Notes: generated by a model not told the origin, from the letters alone. 64,000 nt of DNA from Chloroflexota bacterium (GCA_029262675.1 JAJCYW010000008.1:16370-80369), one strand, 5' to 3'. Shown: positions 9,135 to 17,260, numbered from the stretch's first letter. Numbers and translations: made by a program.

Positions 9135-9429
9135 GCGATTCGCGCAGGTCGCTCATCCGCCCCTCGTCCACGTCGACGCCGTCCAATACGCAACGTCGCA
9201 GGTGGAGGTCCAGGATCACCAGCCCCACCTGCTCGACGGCGGCGCGCACGGCCAGGATCTGAGTGACCAGCCCATCGCACGGCTCGCCCTCGCCGGAACC
9301 GTCGCCGCAGCCGTCAAGCCGGTCGAGCATGCCCTGGATGCCCCGTACCTGGCCCTCGATGCGGCGCAGGCGCGTGCGCGCCTGGCTAGTCAACTCGTCT
9401 TCCCGAATGGTCGCGGCCGAATCGCTCAT
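9103..9429 (-). CDS. csoR: CsoR/RcnR-family metal- or persulfide-sensing repressor
   Basis: All-helical DNA-binding repressor, 108 residues, of the family that includes CsoR (Cu(I)), RcnR (Ni/Co), FrmR (formaldehyde) and CstR (persulfide). The core reads RLRRIEGQVRGIQGMLD, then Cys in EPCDGLV, and LHLRRC, giving the Cys-x(24)-His-x3-Cys arrangement of copper-type CsoR, whereas CstR lacks the His. The gene is divergent from trxA, and the intervening 85 bases hold a perfect G-tract palindrome (9435-9453) that fits a CsoR-family operator, so it probably represses itself and trxA. Its 3' end overlaps plsX tail to tail. The inducer (Cu, formaldehyde or sulfur species) is inferred, not shown. Confidence 0.9.
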   Translation of the reverse strand: MSDSAATIREDELTSQARTRLRRIEGQVRGIQGMLDRLDGCGDGSGEGEPCDGLVTQILAVRAAVEQVGLVILDLHLRRCVLDGVDVDEGRMSDLRESLKLWSRLSSG

Positions 9430-9430
9430 G

Positions 9431-9460
9431 TTGACATACCCCCTGGGGGTATGGTAGCAT
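9431..9460 (+). promoter_or_regulatory. trxA promoter with an embedded CsoR-family operator
   Basis: TTGACA (9431-9436) is followed after 18 bases by TAGCAT (9455-9460), a sigma-70-type promoter reading toward trxA. The spacer is filled by the perfect inverted repeat CATACCCCC-T-GGGGGTATG (9435-9453), which has the TACCCC/GGGGTA arms of CsoR-type operators. The palindrome also ends only 5 bases upstream of the csoR start on the other strand. One bound repressor tetramer would therefore block both directions. Confidence 0.85.
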
Positions 9461-9514
9461 ACTGAATGAACGTGTCAAGCCCCGCTTGTAGAGAATAGGA
9501 AAAAGGAGAACAAC

Positions 9515-9838
9515 ATGGCAAAACCGCGAGACGTATCCGACAACGATTTCGACAAAGAAGTGCTGCAGGCCGAGAAGCCGGTCCTGGTCGACTTCTGGGC
9601 GCCCTGGTGCGGCCCCTGCCGCATGGTGGCGCCAATCGTGGAAGAACTGTCGGACGAGTACGATGGTAAGGTCGAGTTCGTGAAAGTGAACACCGACGAC
9701 AACCCGAACGTCTCCGTGAAGTACGGCATTCGCAGCATCCCGACGTTGCTGGTGTTCAAGGGCGGCGAGGTTGCCGGCCAGATCGTCGGCTTCCGGCCGA
9801 AGAGCGACCTGCAGAAGAGCCTGGACGCCGTCGTCTAA
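9515..9838 (+). CDS. trxA: Thioredoxin
   Basis: Small cytoplasmic dithiol-disulfide oxidoreductase, 107 residues. The active site is [12 protein letters not shown] (WCGPC, about residues 28-37), the cis-proline is in [11 protein letters not shown], and length and fold order match classical TrxA. A strong AAGGAG (9503-9508) precedes the ATG by 6 bases. It is read from the promoter with the CsoR-type operator, which is unusual: it suggests this thioredoxin is induced by copper, formaldehyde or sulfur stress. It ends before a good terminator, so it is monocistronic. Confidence 0.95.
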   Translation: MAKPRDVSDNDFDKEVLQAEKPVLVDFWAPWCGPCRMVAPIVEELSDEYDGKVEFVKVNTDDNPNVSVKYGIRSIPTLLVFKGGEVAGQIVGFRPKSDLQKSLDAVV

Positions 9839-9865
9839 GGCCTTTCGACGCAGTTACAAGCGCAG

Positions 9866-9893
9866 GGCCGGCGAGCGACTTCGCCGGCCTTTT
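9866..9893 (+). terminator. Rho-independent terminator of trxA
   Basis: Perfect 9-bp stem GGCCGGCGA (9866-9874) and TCGCCGGCC (9881-9889), 6-base loop, then TTTT. It lies 28 bases after the trxA stop. Confidence 0.85.
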
Positions 9894-9980
9894 CGCGTCC
9901 AGCCGACAACGCCACTGCTATCACTCGCGCCGGCCTCGCTATCACAAACGCACGCAAGCAGTAACTCACGCCGCCGCCCG

Positions 9981-10655
9981 TTACTGCCGCTTTCCAGGCA
10001 GCTTCGGCACCAGCCACTCGACGAAGCTCTCCGGGTTGCGCGTCTGCAGGTAGAACCGGCCCGGCCCGGTCAGTTTGCAGACCAGCCCCTCTCCACCGAG
10101 CAGCGTCGATTTCCAGCTACCGGCGCGACCGACGTCGTAGGTAACCGTGTCATCGAAGGCGACCATATGACCGGTATCGACGACGTAACGCTGGCCGGCA
10201 TCGAGCTCTACCAGATGGACGGCGCCGTAGCTAGAGAGGAAGACGGTACCTATGCCGGTGCAACGGAGCAGGAACAGCCCCTCGCGCGAGAAGAACGTCT
10301 TGCCGCCGCCCCACTTCGTATCGATTTCGATCTCGGGCGTAGCGGCGAGAAACGAGCCGGACTGCACGAGTAGAGGCTGTCCCGTCAGTTCCAGCGCGAT
10401 GACATCGCCGGGAAGGGCGGGCGCGATCGTCACTTCGCCCGCCTGCTCGGCCTCAAACGTGTTCAAGAAGAAGCTCTCGCCGCCCAGCACGGAGCGCTTC
10501 AGCCCGCTCATCAAGCCACCCTTCATGCCGGTTTCGATCTTGATCGTGTCGGACATGCTGACCATGGCGCCCGTCTCCGCCTGGATCTTCTCACCCGCCC
10601 CCAGCGAGACGATGCCGAGAGCGTAAGCGGGCCCGTACTTCACTTCGTACTTCAC
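9981..10655 (-). CDS. AIM24 / TIGR00266-family protein
   Basis: Conserved beta-barrel protein of unclear biochemical role, named after the yeast mitochondrial AIM24; bacterial members are cytoplasmic. It is 224 residues with the family features MKYEVKYGPAYALGIV (the start codon is GTG), GEKIQAETGAMVSMSD, GGLMSGLKRSVLGGESFFLN and LLGGEGLVCKLTGPGRFYLQ. The GTG is preceded by AAGGAG in a well-placed position, which decides the start. It is convergent with trxA and has no operon partner. Function is not inferable from context. Confidence 0.88.
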   Translation of the reverse strand: MKYEVKYGPAYALGIVSLGAGEKIQAETGAMVSMSDTIKIETGMKGGLMSGLKRSVLGGESFFLNTFEAEQAGEVTIAPALPGDVIALELTGQPLLVQSGSFLAATPEIEIDTKWGGGKTFFSREGLFLLRCTGIGTVFLSSYGAVHLVELDAGQRYVVDTGHMVAFDDTVTYDVGRAGSWKSTLLGGEGLVCKLTGPGRFYLQTRNPESFVEWLVPKLPGKRQ

Positions 10656-10788
10656 TATGGTGGCTCCTTCTTTTCCATCAGGTTCTATACGCGTCCAGCC
10701 TAGCGATCGTATGCGCGGGCTGTGGTTGTGTCAAAACGCCGGCGCGGCATCTTGTCGCCGTTTCGCCCGCATCGTAGACTGATCCAGA

Positions 10789-10885
10789 GGGAGTGGATGG
10801 TGCCCGGTGGCGCCCGCGGTCTTCAAAACCGTTGTGGGGTGGCAGCCCCATCCCAGGTGGGTTCGACTCCCATGCACTCCCGCCA
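10789..10885 (+). tRNA. selC: tRNA-Sec (anticodon TCA)
   Basis: Selenocysteine tRNA with CCA encoded (10883-10885) and discriminator G. The parts are visible: acceptor GGGAGTGG against GCACTCCC (the innermost pair is a G/G mismatch), a long 6-bp D stem GGTGCC/GGCGCC, anticodon stem GCGGT/ACCGT with loop CTTCAAA giving anticodon TCA, a long variable arm TGGGG/CCCCA, and T arm GTGGG-TTCGACT-CCCAT. The long acceptor, long D stem and long extra arm are diagnostic of bacterial tRNA-Sec. Its presence implies that the genome decodes some UGA codons; selA, selB and selD are not in this window. Confidence 0.95.
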
Positions 10886-10949
10886 ACGTAACGCCCGCTA
10901 GCCCGCATTGCTTGCCATCCTCCAGCCACTGGCGTACTATCGACTCGTG

Positions 10950-11975
10950 ATGGCGAGCGCGCGTGAGCACATCGTCGTAGGCCTGCTGGCGGCTGTGACC
11001 GTACTGGCGTTCGCCTGCGGCGGCGATGCGGAGCGAACGGACGGCCCTGGGCCAACCCTCGCACCGGCTATCCCTCAGCAGAGATTCCGCACGGTTGACT
11101 TCGTTGATGGCCAGACGGGCTGGTTCATCGGCGAATCGGAGGCTGACGGCGGAGGCGTGATCCTTGCAACCACTGACGGCGGCGCGACGTGGCAGCCGCA
11201 GCTATCCGCGGACGGTTCGTTCGTCGGCATCGAGTTCTCCGACCCCTCAAACGGCATCTTGTTGCAGGCGCAATACGATGGGCGTGCTCTGCGAGACAAC
11301 ACGTATTTCTTGACGACGGACGGCGGGGAGAGCTGGACGACGGCACCGGACGCCACAGAATTCGACGACCCCTGCCGTGGTGCGACAGGCAACGGCTGGA
11401 CGATCCAGCAAGACGGCGTGGTACGTCGCACCGATGATGGTGGCGGGACCTGGCAGGAGTCATTCACGCCGCCGGACGAACTTCGGAGGCTCAACGGCAC
11501 TAGTATCCACTGCCACGGCGACGACGTAGTCTGGATCATTCTCAAGGGCGGCGTCGCTATGCATAACATGACACACGCGGTCTACCGCACGCTGGACGGC
11601 GGGAAGACGTGGCGCCCGGTGCTACAGCACCAGGTGCCAGGGCTCGGCGCCCCGGGCAGCGGCCCCGTACCGGGCCCGCTGCGAGTTGTCGACGAATCGG
11701 TTGCGTTCTTCTTCAGCCACTGCACACCGTGCAATGGCTTTCAAGATCGAATCTTCCGCACAACAGATGGCGGTATCACCTGGGACGCTTCGGTGCCGAT
11801 TCCTAACTTAGGCCGTGTCGCTGATGCCGAGTTCCTGGACGCGAACCACGGCTGGGTAGTAGGACGCTGGTACGACAGCGAAGACTTTCGCAACCTCGAA
11901 AGTTATGCCGTCATCCTAGCGACCACGGACGGCGGCAAGACGTGGGTTCAGCAGTACCCCCAAGACCGCAGATAG
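10950..11975 (+). CDS. BNR/Ycf48-like repeat lipoprotein
   Basis: Predicted surface lipoprotein, 341 residues from the ATG at 10950. A short signal peptide ends in the lipobox LAFAC. The body is a series of beta-propeller Asp-box motifs: TTDGGATWQ, TTDGGESWT, TDDGGGTWQ, TLDGGKTWR, TTDGGITWD and TTDGGKTWV. Such propellers occur in sialidases and in Ycf48 assembly factors, but no catalytic residues can be identified, so no enzymatic role is proposed. It stands alone just downstream of the tRNA-Sec gene. A decayed relative of its C-terminus lies at about 48.3 kb. Confidence 0.85.
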   Translation: MASAREHIVVGLLAAVTVLAFACGGDAERTDGPGPTLAPAIPQQRFRTVDFVDGQTGWFIGESEADGGGVILATTDGGATWQPQLSADGSFVGIEFSDPSNGILLQAQYDGRALRDNTYFLTTDGGESWTTAPDATEFDDPCRGATGNGWTIQQDGVVRRTDDGGGTWQESFTPPDELRRLNGTSIHCHGDDVVWIILKGGVAMHNMTHAVYRTLDGGKTWRPVLQHQVPGLGAPGSGPVPGPLRVVDESVAFFFSHCTPCNGFQDRIFRTTDGGITWDASVPIPNLGRVADAEFLDANHGWVVGRWYDSEDFRNLESYAVILATTDGGKTWVQQYPQDRR

Positions 11976-12028
11976 AGGCGCGGGCCTTCTACGCGCGCAA
12001 TCTCGGCCGGGTCTGGTTGCCTGGTGGC

Positions 12029-12979
12029 TCAGGCTGCCTCTTGCCGGGCATCGCTTTGAACTTCCACGGGGTCAAGCCGCTCTGTGCGTATTAGGCCGAG
12101 GAACACATCCGTTATCACGGGGTCCCACTGCGTCCCCGATCCTTCAGCCAGCCGCTTCATTGCCTCATCGACGCTCAGAGCCGGCCGGTACGGCCGGTCC
12201 GAAGTCATTGCATCGAAAGCGTCCACGACGCTTATGACCCGGGAAAGATACGGAATCTGGTCGCCAGCAAGCGAATCGACGTAGCCCGTTCCGTCCCAGC
12301 GCTCATGGTGGTGGCGAATCAAGGGTCCTACCTCGTCTGAAAACCGAAGTGGCGCACAGATCTGCTGTCCGACTACGGGGTGCTTTCGCATCTCGTACCA
12401 TTCATCTGTACTCAGAGGGCCCGGCTTGCTGACGATCGACTCGGGAATCGCAATCTTCCCAATGTCATGAAGGATCGCCCCGTACCTAAGGAACAAGAGC
12501 TGCCTGTCGTCGAGACCTAACGCTTCGCCAAGCCTGAGTGCGTATCGAGCCAGTCTCTGTAGGTGCCCATGGGTGGTCGCGTCCTTGCCCTCGACTGCAA
12601 CGGCAAGCGCGACAATGACTTGCTCGTCCGCGTCTCGCAAACCCTGCTCACTTCGCAAGCGAAGCTTCAACATCTCGGCGAATGCCACTTCGATAACCAC
12701 AATGGCCATGGATAGACCAATCGCATTGATAAGAAGAATGTGCAGTTTCTCCATATTGAAGACGAACGCATAGAGTGGGATGAGCGCGTAGACGAAGCTG
12801 AATACGCCCGCCTGAAACCACCGCTTGAGGCGGCGAACTTCCTTGACGGTATCAGAGATAGACAGGTTTGACGGGTAAGGCAACGCCAGGTCGTCTCTTC
12901 CCGTCGTGTGGCGAGTTGCTGAACTACTGAGCATAAGCAAGTTACCAGGTAGCTGAAGAGTTCCAGCGTCCTGTGACAT
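12029..12979 (-). CDS. Membrane-anchored HD-GYP domain protein (predicted c-di-GMP phosphodiesterase)
   Basis: Predicted hydrolase of cyclic di-GMP. From the ATG at 12979 it is 316 residues; longer upstream in-frame starts exist but run through what looks like a structured RNA leader. Two or three membrane segments occupy about residues 55-110 (YALIPLYAFVF, LLINAIGLSMAIVVIEVAF). The HD-GYP domain follows with GAILHDIGKIAIPE, a conserved KHPVVG, HHHERWDGTGY and VDAFDAMTSDRPYRPALS. Metal and GYP residues are present, so it should be active. No GGDEF domain is fused. It is monocistronic and convergent with the BNR lipoprotein. Confidence 0.88.
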   Translation of the reverse strand: MSQDAGTLQLPGNLLMLSSSATRHTTGRDDLALPYPSNLSISDTVKEVRRLKRWFQAGVFSFVYALIPLYAFVFNMEKLHILLINAIGLSMAIVVIEVAFAEMLKLRLRSEQGLRDADEQVIVALAVAVEGKDATTHGHLQRLARYALRLGEALGLDDRQLLFLRYGAILHDIGKIAIPESIVSKPGPLSTDEWYEMRKHPVVGQQICAPLRFSDEVGPLIRHHHERWDGTGYVDSLAGDQIPYLSRVISVVDAFDAMTSDRPYRPALSVDEAMKRLAEGSGTQWDPVITDVFLGLIRTERLDPVEVQSDARQEAA

Positions 12980-13008
12980 ATTCTCGGCAGTAGAGCGACT
13001 AACCGACA

Positions 13009-13094
13009 GACTCCACCTACCAGGCGATTGCCGTGATTGCATCCGACACGATAGGTCGCCGGATTGTCCCCGGCGTCTCACCGTCCCTGGAGTC
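13009..13094 (-). promoter_or_regulatory. Candidate structured 5' leader of the HD-GYP gene
   Basis: On the minus strand an outer helix GACTCC (13094-13089) pairs with GGAGTC (13014-13009). Next to it, ACCTA (13056-13052) pairs with TAGGT (13019-13015). A 6-bp hairpin CGCCGG/CCGGCG (13075-13057) projects from one side and a CGTG/CACG helix lies inside. It ends 29 bases before the chosen start. I do not see the GEMM (c-di-GMP-I) consensus, so it is only a candidate regulatory RNA. Confidence 0.4.
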
Positions 13095-13502
13095 TCTCGC
13101 TGATTGCACCTGGTCAGCGTCTTTCCCGACGGGGCGCCACGTCCCGAGCCACCCAGGTCCACTACATATGACGAGGGTGGCGGCGAGCCCAGACTACGCT
13201 TGACAGCGACACGCTATTGGACGAGCAGGCCGGGCAGAGGTCATGTCTAACGCCCGGCCGCCATGTCCCCACGTTTCGCCCTGCAAGCGTTTAGGCGCGT
13301 CTGCTCGATGTCGAAGCCCTCGTCCTGGGGGACCGTCGTGCCACCCTCGTCGTCGCTGTTTCGTTGCCATCATGCCCCTCCTTTGCCGGTTGCGTCAGCG
13401 CCCGGCAGTCAAGGAGGCCCTAAGCCTCCAATACCTGGGGCCCTAAGCCTCCGAGACGAAGGGGGTCAAAGACGGGTGACTAGGGGGCAAGAGTGAACCT
13501 GG
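13095..13502. other. Intergenic region between the HD-GYP leader and tRNA-Gly
   Basis: No convincing gene. On the tRNA-Gly side it contains the hairpin GGAGGC-CCTAA-GCCTCC (13413-13429) and, on the minus strand, two copies of GGAGGCTTAGGGCC; the first copy forms part of this hairpin, a likely tRNA transcript terminator. A GGAGGCTTAGGGCC copy also occurs near 23.13 kb, just after a tRNA-Gly 3' fragment. Confidence 0.5.
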
Positions 13503-13574
13503 AGCGGGAGACGAGAGTCGAACTCGCGACCCTCTGCTTGGGAAGCAGATACGCTACCATTGTGCTACTCCCGC
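13503..13574 (-). tRNA. tRNA-Gly (anticodon CCC)
   Basis: Complete cloverleaf on the minus strand: acceptor GCGGGAG/CTCCCGC, anticodon stem TCTGC/GCAGA with loop TTCCCAA (anticodon CCC), T arm with GTTCGAC, discriminator T; CCA is encoded at 13502-13500. Partial copies of the 3' half of a tRNA-Gly of this type recur at 23.05, 26.79, 28.33 and 30.59 kb on the opposite strand. Confidence 0.96.
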
Positions 13575-13641
13575 CCAGCCCATTCACAGCACAGCGGCGC
13601 CTCGACGGCGCCGGCGCGACTCGCTATTGCCCGATCGGTGG

Positions 13642-14721
13642 TTATGCCTGCTCCGCTTCGTCGCTGACCTTCATGAGCGCCTGCGCAAAGTCCTCGGGCG
13701 TGACGCCCGGCGCCTGGACGCCGGAGGACGCGTAGAAGTCTGCCACGGTGGCGGTCAGGTCTGATAACTCCAGGCGATGGTTGCGGAGGGACGCCTCGAG
13801 CTCTTCTAGCAGCTGCGCCGGGTGGAAGGTGAAGTCGCCGGAGAGGGAGAGGTCGTCAATCGCGCCGTCCTTGACTCGGGCCGTCGCCCGGATCAGCCCG
13901 CCAGGAGCCTTGTGCTCCGCCTCAACGACCCGGACCCCCGCCTTAATCGTAACGCCCTTCGTCTTCAGGCCGCCCTTCTGGTTGAGCCAGCGAGAGGACG
14001 TGAAGCGACGGTTTAGGGTCTCGACGGTCTCCTTCTCCTTCGCGGTCAGCTCGCCCGGCTCGAGGTCGACGTCGAGCGTCTCGGCCAGCTTGGCGCGCAG
14101 GATGGCCTTCACGTCGTCGCGAGGAGGCGGCTGCCCGAGCTCGCGGCGGATGGTCGTCATGTACTCTTCCAAGCTTTCGTGGATCTTGTCGCGCATCTTC
14201 TCCGAAGAGACCTTAAGGGCTCCAGCCATGGCGGTGGTGTCGAAGTCGAACATGAGGCTGGTTGCAAGCACCATCGCTTGACCGAGGGACGCGATGCCGG
14301 TGCCGCCGATCTTGCGGCTGCCGACCACGATGTCGTTAAGGGGACGGTGGGAGGCATCGATGCCCACGGCTCGGTACGTTTCTACCATCGGGCGGATGAA
14401 CAGCTTGTAGACCTCCTCCACCTGACGCGGCAGGTGCTCGCGGTGGAAGATGAAGTGGATGAAGAGTTGGTTGCCGTCCAGGTAGACCGCTCCGCCTCCG
14501 ACCTCCCGGCGCAGGATGGGCAGATCGTGCGACCGACAGTGCTCAACATCGATCTCCTTGTCCAGCTCCTGGTGGCAGCCGATACAGACGTAGGGCTTGT
14601 CTGGGCTCATGAAGCTGATCGTGTTCGGACTGTCGTTATCCATCGCGTCAGCGACGGCGTGGTAGATCGTTTGGGATTCCAGATAGGGCACCGTGCCGAG
14701 GTCCAGGAGTCTTACGCGCAT
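13642..14721 (-). CDS. lplA: Lipoate-protein ligase A-like protein (LplA family, long form)
   Basis: Predicted ligase that attaches lipoate (via lipoyl-AMP) to a specific lysine. From the ATG at 14721 (preceded by GAGGAGCG) it is 359 residues. Catalytic-domain motifs are visible: RREVGGGAVYLDGNQ (family RRxGGGAVYHDxGN), the adenylate-binding GSRKIGGTGIA with its Lys, and a C-terminal accessory domain of about 100 residues (GLIRATARVKDG, HPAQLLEELEASL). It overlaps the preceding GcvH-like gene by 10 bases, so that protein is the obvious substrate. In sulfur-oxidising bacteria dedicated ligases of this kind serve the lipoate-binding protein LbpA; that role is inferred here. Confidence 0.88.
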   Translation of the reverse strand: MRVRLLDLGTVPYLESQTIYHAVADAMDNDSPNTISFMSPDKPYVCIGCHQELDKEIDVEHCRSHDLPILRREVGGGAVYLDGNQLFIHFIFHREHLPRQVEEVYKLFIRPMVETYRAVGIDASHRPLNDIVVGSRKIGGTGIASLGQAMVLATSLMFDFDTTAMAGALKVSSEKMRDKIHESLEEYMTTIRRELGQPPPRDDVKAILRAKLAETLDVDLEPGELTAKEKETVETLNRRFTSSRWLNQKGGLKTKGVTIKAGVRVVEAEHKAPGGLIRATARVKDGAIDDLSLSGDFTFHPAQLLEELEASLRNHRLELSDLTATVADFYASSGVQAPGVTPEDFAQALMKVSDEAEQA

Positions 14722-15176
14722 TCCCGCTCCTCTTCGCTCTTCAGCTTGCCTTCGGCCTCGTATTCCCGCACCTCGTTCTCCAGCCACGGCAGCACGCCGT
14801 CGTCGTGGGCGAGGTCCGCCAGGTCCTCTTCCAGGCTGGATGGCTCGATCACGACGAACCAGCCGCGACCGTAGCGATCCGTGTTCACCAGCGTGGGATC
14901 GTCAAGGACCTCTTGGTTGATCTCCGTAACGGTGCCGGTGACCGGCGACTTGAGCGGGCCGACGTACTTGCCTGCCTCCATCGAGCCGAAGGGGCGCCCC
15001 TTATTCACCTTTCGGCCAAGCGGCGCCAGCTTGATGTATGCGACGGTACCGGCGGCGCAGGCGCCGAACGAGTCGAGGCCGACGCGGACCACCGCTCCCT
15101 CCAGGCGGCCCCAGATGTGTTCGACGCGGTCGTAGTAGAGTTCGTCAGGCAGGTGGAATTCCTTAACTTGTGCCAT
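14712..15176 (-). CDS. lbpA: GcvH-like lipoate-binding protein (LbpA type)
   Basis: Biotin/lipoyl-attachment protein, 154 residues with an acidic C-terminal extension. The core YDRVEHIWGRLEGAVVRVGL, then GTVAYIKLAPLGRKVNKGRP and the attachment site SMEAGKYVGPLKSPVTGTV, match the H-protein fold; the modified residue is the Lys of EAGK. No glycine cleavage genes (gcvT, gcvP) are near. Instead it lies between an HdrD-like Fe-S protein and a lipoate ligase in an operon with dsrE, dsrF, dsrH and tusA. That is the context of the LbpA proteins of the sHdr sulfur-oxidation pathway, not of GcvH. The sulfur role is inferred from context. Confidence 0.87.
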   Translation of the reverse strand: MAQVKEFHLPDELYYDRVEHIWGRLEGAVVRVGLDSFGACAAGTVAYIKLAPLGRKVNKGRPFGSMEAGKYVGPLKSPVTGTVTEINQEVLDDPTLVNTDRYGRGWFVVIEPSSLEEDLADLAHDDGVLPWLENEVREYEAEGKLKSEEERECA

Positions 15177-15191
15177 CGATGGTCTCCAGCC

Positions 15192-16442
15192 TCAGGAGCT
15201 CTCGTCCCGGAACTTCCCGAACTCCAGCGCGAATTCCGTGATATCCAGCGTGCGGATTTCGGACTTTCGTTCTTCCAGCGAGCGTTGGGTTACTCGCTTG
15301 CACTGCGGGCACGCCTGCACGACCAGCTTCGCTCCGCTCCGCTCCACGGCGTCGGTTAGCTCCCCGTTGATCGCTCCGACCAGATCGGGGTCCCACATCT
15401 CGACGTCGCCGCCGCCGCCGCAACAGAGGGCGCGGCTGCCGGAGGGCGACAACTCGACATAATTATCGCCGGCGAATGACTTGAGCACATCGCGCGGGGC
15501 GGCGTACTCACCCATGCCTCGTCCGAGGTCGCAGGGATCGTGGTACGTGACCGGCAGGTCGCAGTCGTCGAATGTGATACGACCCGCTTCCACAAGTTCT
15601 CGGATGAACTGCGACGAGTGCAGCAAACGAACGTCCTCCAGCGGGTAGTAGTTGCTCCAAGTGTAGTAGCAGGACGGGCAGTTGAACACAACGGTCTTTG
15701 CGCCGAGGCTGCGGAGCCGTTCGGTGTTGTGGTCGATCATCTTCTGGGCGTCCGCGGCCAAGCCGCCGACGATGAGCGGGAAGCCGCAGCACCATTCCTC
15801 GCCTGCCAGCAGAGCGACGTCGACGTTTGCCTTCAGAAGCACCGAGAGAAATGCCTGCGGCACTTCCTGCACGGCCGGGGAGAAGGACGAGACGCAGCCG
15901 ACGAAGTAGAGGACCTCGGCCTTCTCCTTGCCCAGCAGGCCGTCCGGTAGCTCGTCCATGAACTCTGCCCACATGGCACGGTCCTCGTTCGGAAACTGAA
16001 AGACGTTGCCCTCCTCCAGCACGGCCTCGCGTGCGATGCCGAGGTTCTTGGGCATCTTGCAGCGCGCGCCGGCCAACTCCTGCCGCATCGTCAGGGCCAG
16101 AGTGCGGGTCTTGATGCCCACCGGACAGAACTGTTCGCAGCGGCCGCAGAGCGTACAGGAGAAGACGCCTGCCTCGAATTCGTCCCAGTCACGCTCCGAG
16201 GCACCGTTCGGGTGCAGGAGCCTGCCCACGAAGGACTCTTCTTGGTTGTGGAGGCGTCTGCGGCGGTGGATCATGCCCATGAGCGCGACGCTCTCGTCCC
16301 CTTTCACGCGAAACGAGTCGCAGGCGCGAAGGCATTCGCCGCATCGAGTGCAGGCGTCGAGCTCGAGCATCTGGCGTGGGCTGAATGGCCCGCGCCCGGT
16401 GACGTCGCGCTCTGTCCAGCGCTCCGGGATCAGGCCGGCCAC
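15192..16442 (-). CDS. HdrD/DsrK-like Fe-S protein with two CCG domains
   Basis: Predicted catalytic subunit of a heterodisulfide-reductase-like complex, 416 residues, GTG start. The N-terminal ferredoxin domain has two cubane motifs, CTRCGECLRACDS and CTLCGRCEQFCPV. Two complete CCG domains follow: GC...EEWCCGFP...NCPSCY and DPC...LCCGGGGD...ACPQCK. In HdrB/HdrD these cysteines bind unusual [4Fe-4S] clusters that act directly on disulfides. The gene overlaps the cytochrome b gene by 13 bases, as hdrE-hdrD and dsrM-dsrK pairs do. No flavoprotein HdrA is present, so electrons should pass to or from the quinone pool. The natural substrate may be the lipoyl group of the neighbouring LbpA; this is an inference. 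Confidence 0.88.
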   Translation of the reverse strand: MAGLIPERWTERDVTGRGPFSPRQMLELDACTRCGECLRACDSFRVKGDESVALMGMIHRRRRLHNQEESFVGRLLHPNGASERDWDEFEAGVFSCTLCGRCEQFCPVGIKTRTLALTMRQELAGARCKMPKNLGIAREAVLEEGNVFQFPNEDRAMWAEFMDELPDGLLGKEKAEVLYFVGCVSSFSPAVQEVPQAFLSVLLKANVDVALLAGEEWCCGFPLIVGGLAADAQKMIDHNTERLRSLGAKTVVFNCPSCYYTWSNYYPLEDVRLLHSSQFIRELVEAGRITFDDCDLPVTYHDPCDLGRGMGEYAAPRDVLKSFAGDNYVELSPSGSRALCCGGGGDVEMWDPDLVGAINGELTDAVERSGAKLVVQACPQCKRVTQRSLEERKSEIRTLDITEFALEFGKFRDESS

Positions 16443-17242
16443 GGCTCGGTCTCCTGGTTCGCGCTGCGTTCGTTCTCGGGCGATGGCGCTTCTTTATCGC
16501 TGGCCAGCGCGATCGTGATCGGGCTGGTGAACATGTGTCGAAGCTTCGAGTAGGGCAGGTACGCTACAAAGCTCAAGGACGCGACGGCGTGCGTCCACCA
16601 CACCCAGCCGGCGGCCACCTCCCAATTCCAGTCGAGCGGTTCGAGCGCTTGCGATAGGGGATACCCGAGGAAGGCGTACCCGCCGGCTGACGCCGTGGTG
16701 CCTTCCTCGAGTATGCGTCCCGCTTCCACAAGCAGGCCGCTGAGGCCGAGCAGAGCGAGGAGCACCAGCACTATAGCGTCGTCGAAGATCGTTCTCGTAT
16801 GGGCCGCGGGCGTTAGATACCGCCGGCCGAGGGCCAGACCGAGTCCCGCCAGCAGCGCGAGGGCGGCGGCGTCGTTGAACGCCGCAAACCAGGCATCGTC
16901 CTTTTCGAGAGGCGCGCCAAAGTCGGCGGCGTAGTTTCCCAGGCTGCCGACCGCGAAGAGACCGACGAATGACCAGCTAATGGTCAGGTGGATCAGCCAA
17001 CGGAGACGGCTCTCTCGCCACACCTGCCGCATAACGAGGCCGTTCCAGAAGAGTGTCTGCAACGTCTGCGGGCGAAGGAGGAAACGAATAGCCACCGAGG
17101 CTTGCTGGGCCAACCGCTTCGTGGGCCTACGGCCGCCGTCGCCCGGGCTTCGGTCGTCGCTAAGCCAGAAGCGCGCGCGAGACAGAGCACCCGCCAGGAA
17201 TATCGCTATGGCCAGCGCTGACAGCCCGTGGAATACTGCCAC
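16430..17242 (-). CDS. Cytochrome b-type membrane subunit (HdrE/DsrM/NarI-like)
   Basis: Predicted quinone-reactive dihaem membrane anchor for the adjacent Fe-S protein, 270 residues, GTG start. Five or so membrane helices are visible (HGLSALAIAIFLAG, LIHLTISWSFVGLFAVG, DAAALALLAGLGLAL, DDAIVLVLLALLGLSGLLVE, WWTHAVASLSFVAYLP). Candidate haem-ligand histidines are the His in MAVFHG, WLIHL, WWTHAV and SKLRHMF, the NarI/DsrM spacing pattern. It sits between tusA and the HdrD-like gene. Quinone coupling is a family property; electron direction cannot be seen. Confidence 0.82.
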   Translation of the reverse strand: MAVFHGLSALAIAIFLAGALSRARFWLSDDRSPGDGGRRPTKRLAQQASVAIRFLLRPQTLQTLFWNGLVMRQVWRESRLRWLIHLTISWSFVGLFAVGSLGNYAADFGAPLEKDDAWFAAFNDAAALALLAGLGLALGRRYLTPAAHTRTIFDDAIVLVLLALLGLSGLLVEAGRILEEGTTASAGGYAFLGYPLSQALEPLDWNWEVAAGWVWWTHAVASLSFVAYLPYSKLRHMFTSPITIALASDKEAPSPENERSANQETEPWPA

Positions 17243-17260
17243 CGCGACCCTCAGCCCTTT

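Noticed and set aside
12980..13160. c-di-GMP-I (GEMM) riboswitch before the HD-GYP gene
   Set aside because: The conserved GCAAAGC-type core and GAAA tetraloop/receptor signature are not present, so the leader is kept only as an unnamed structured candidate.
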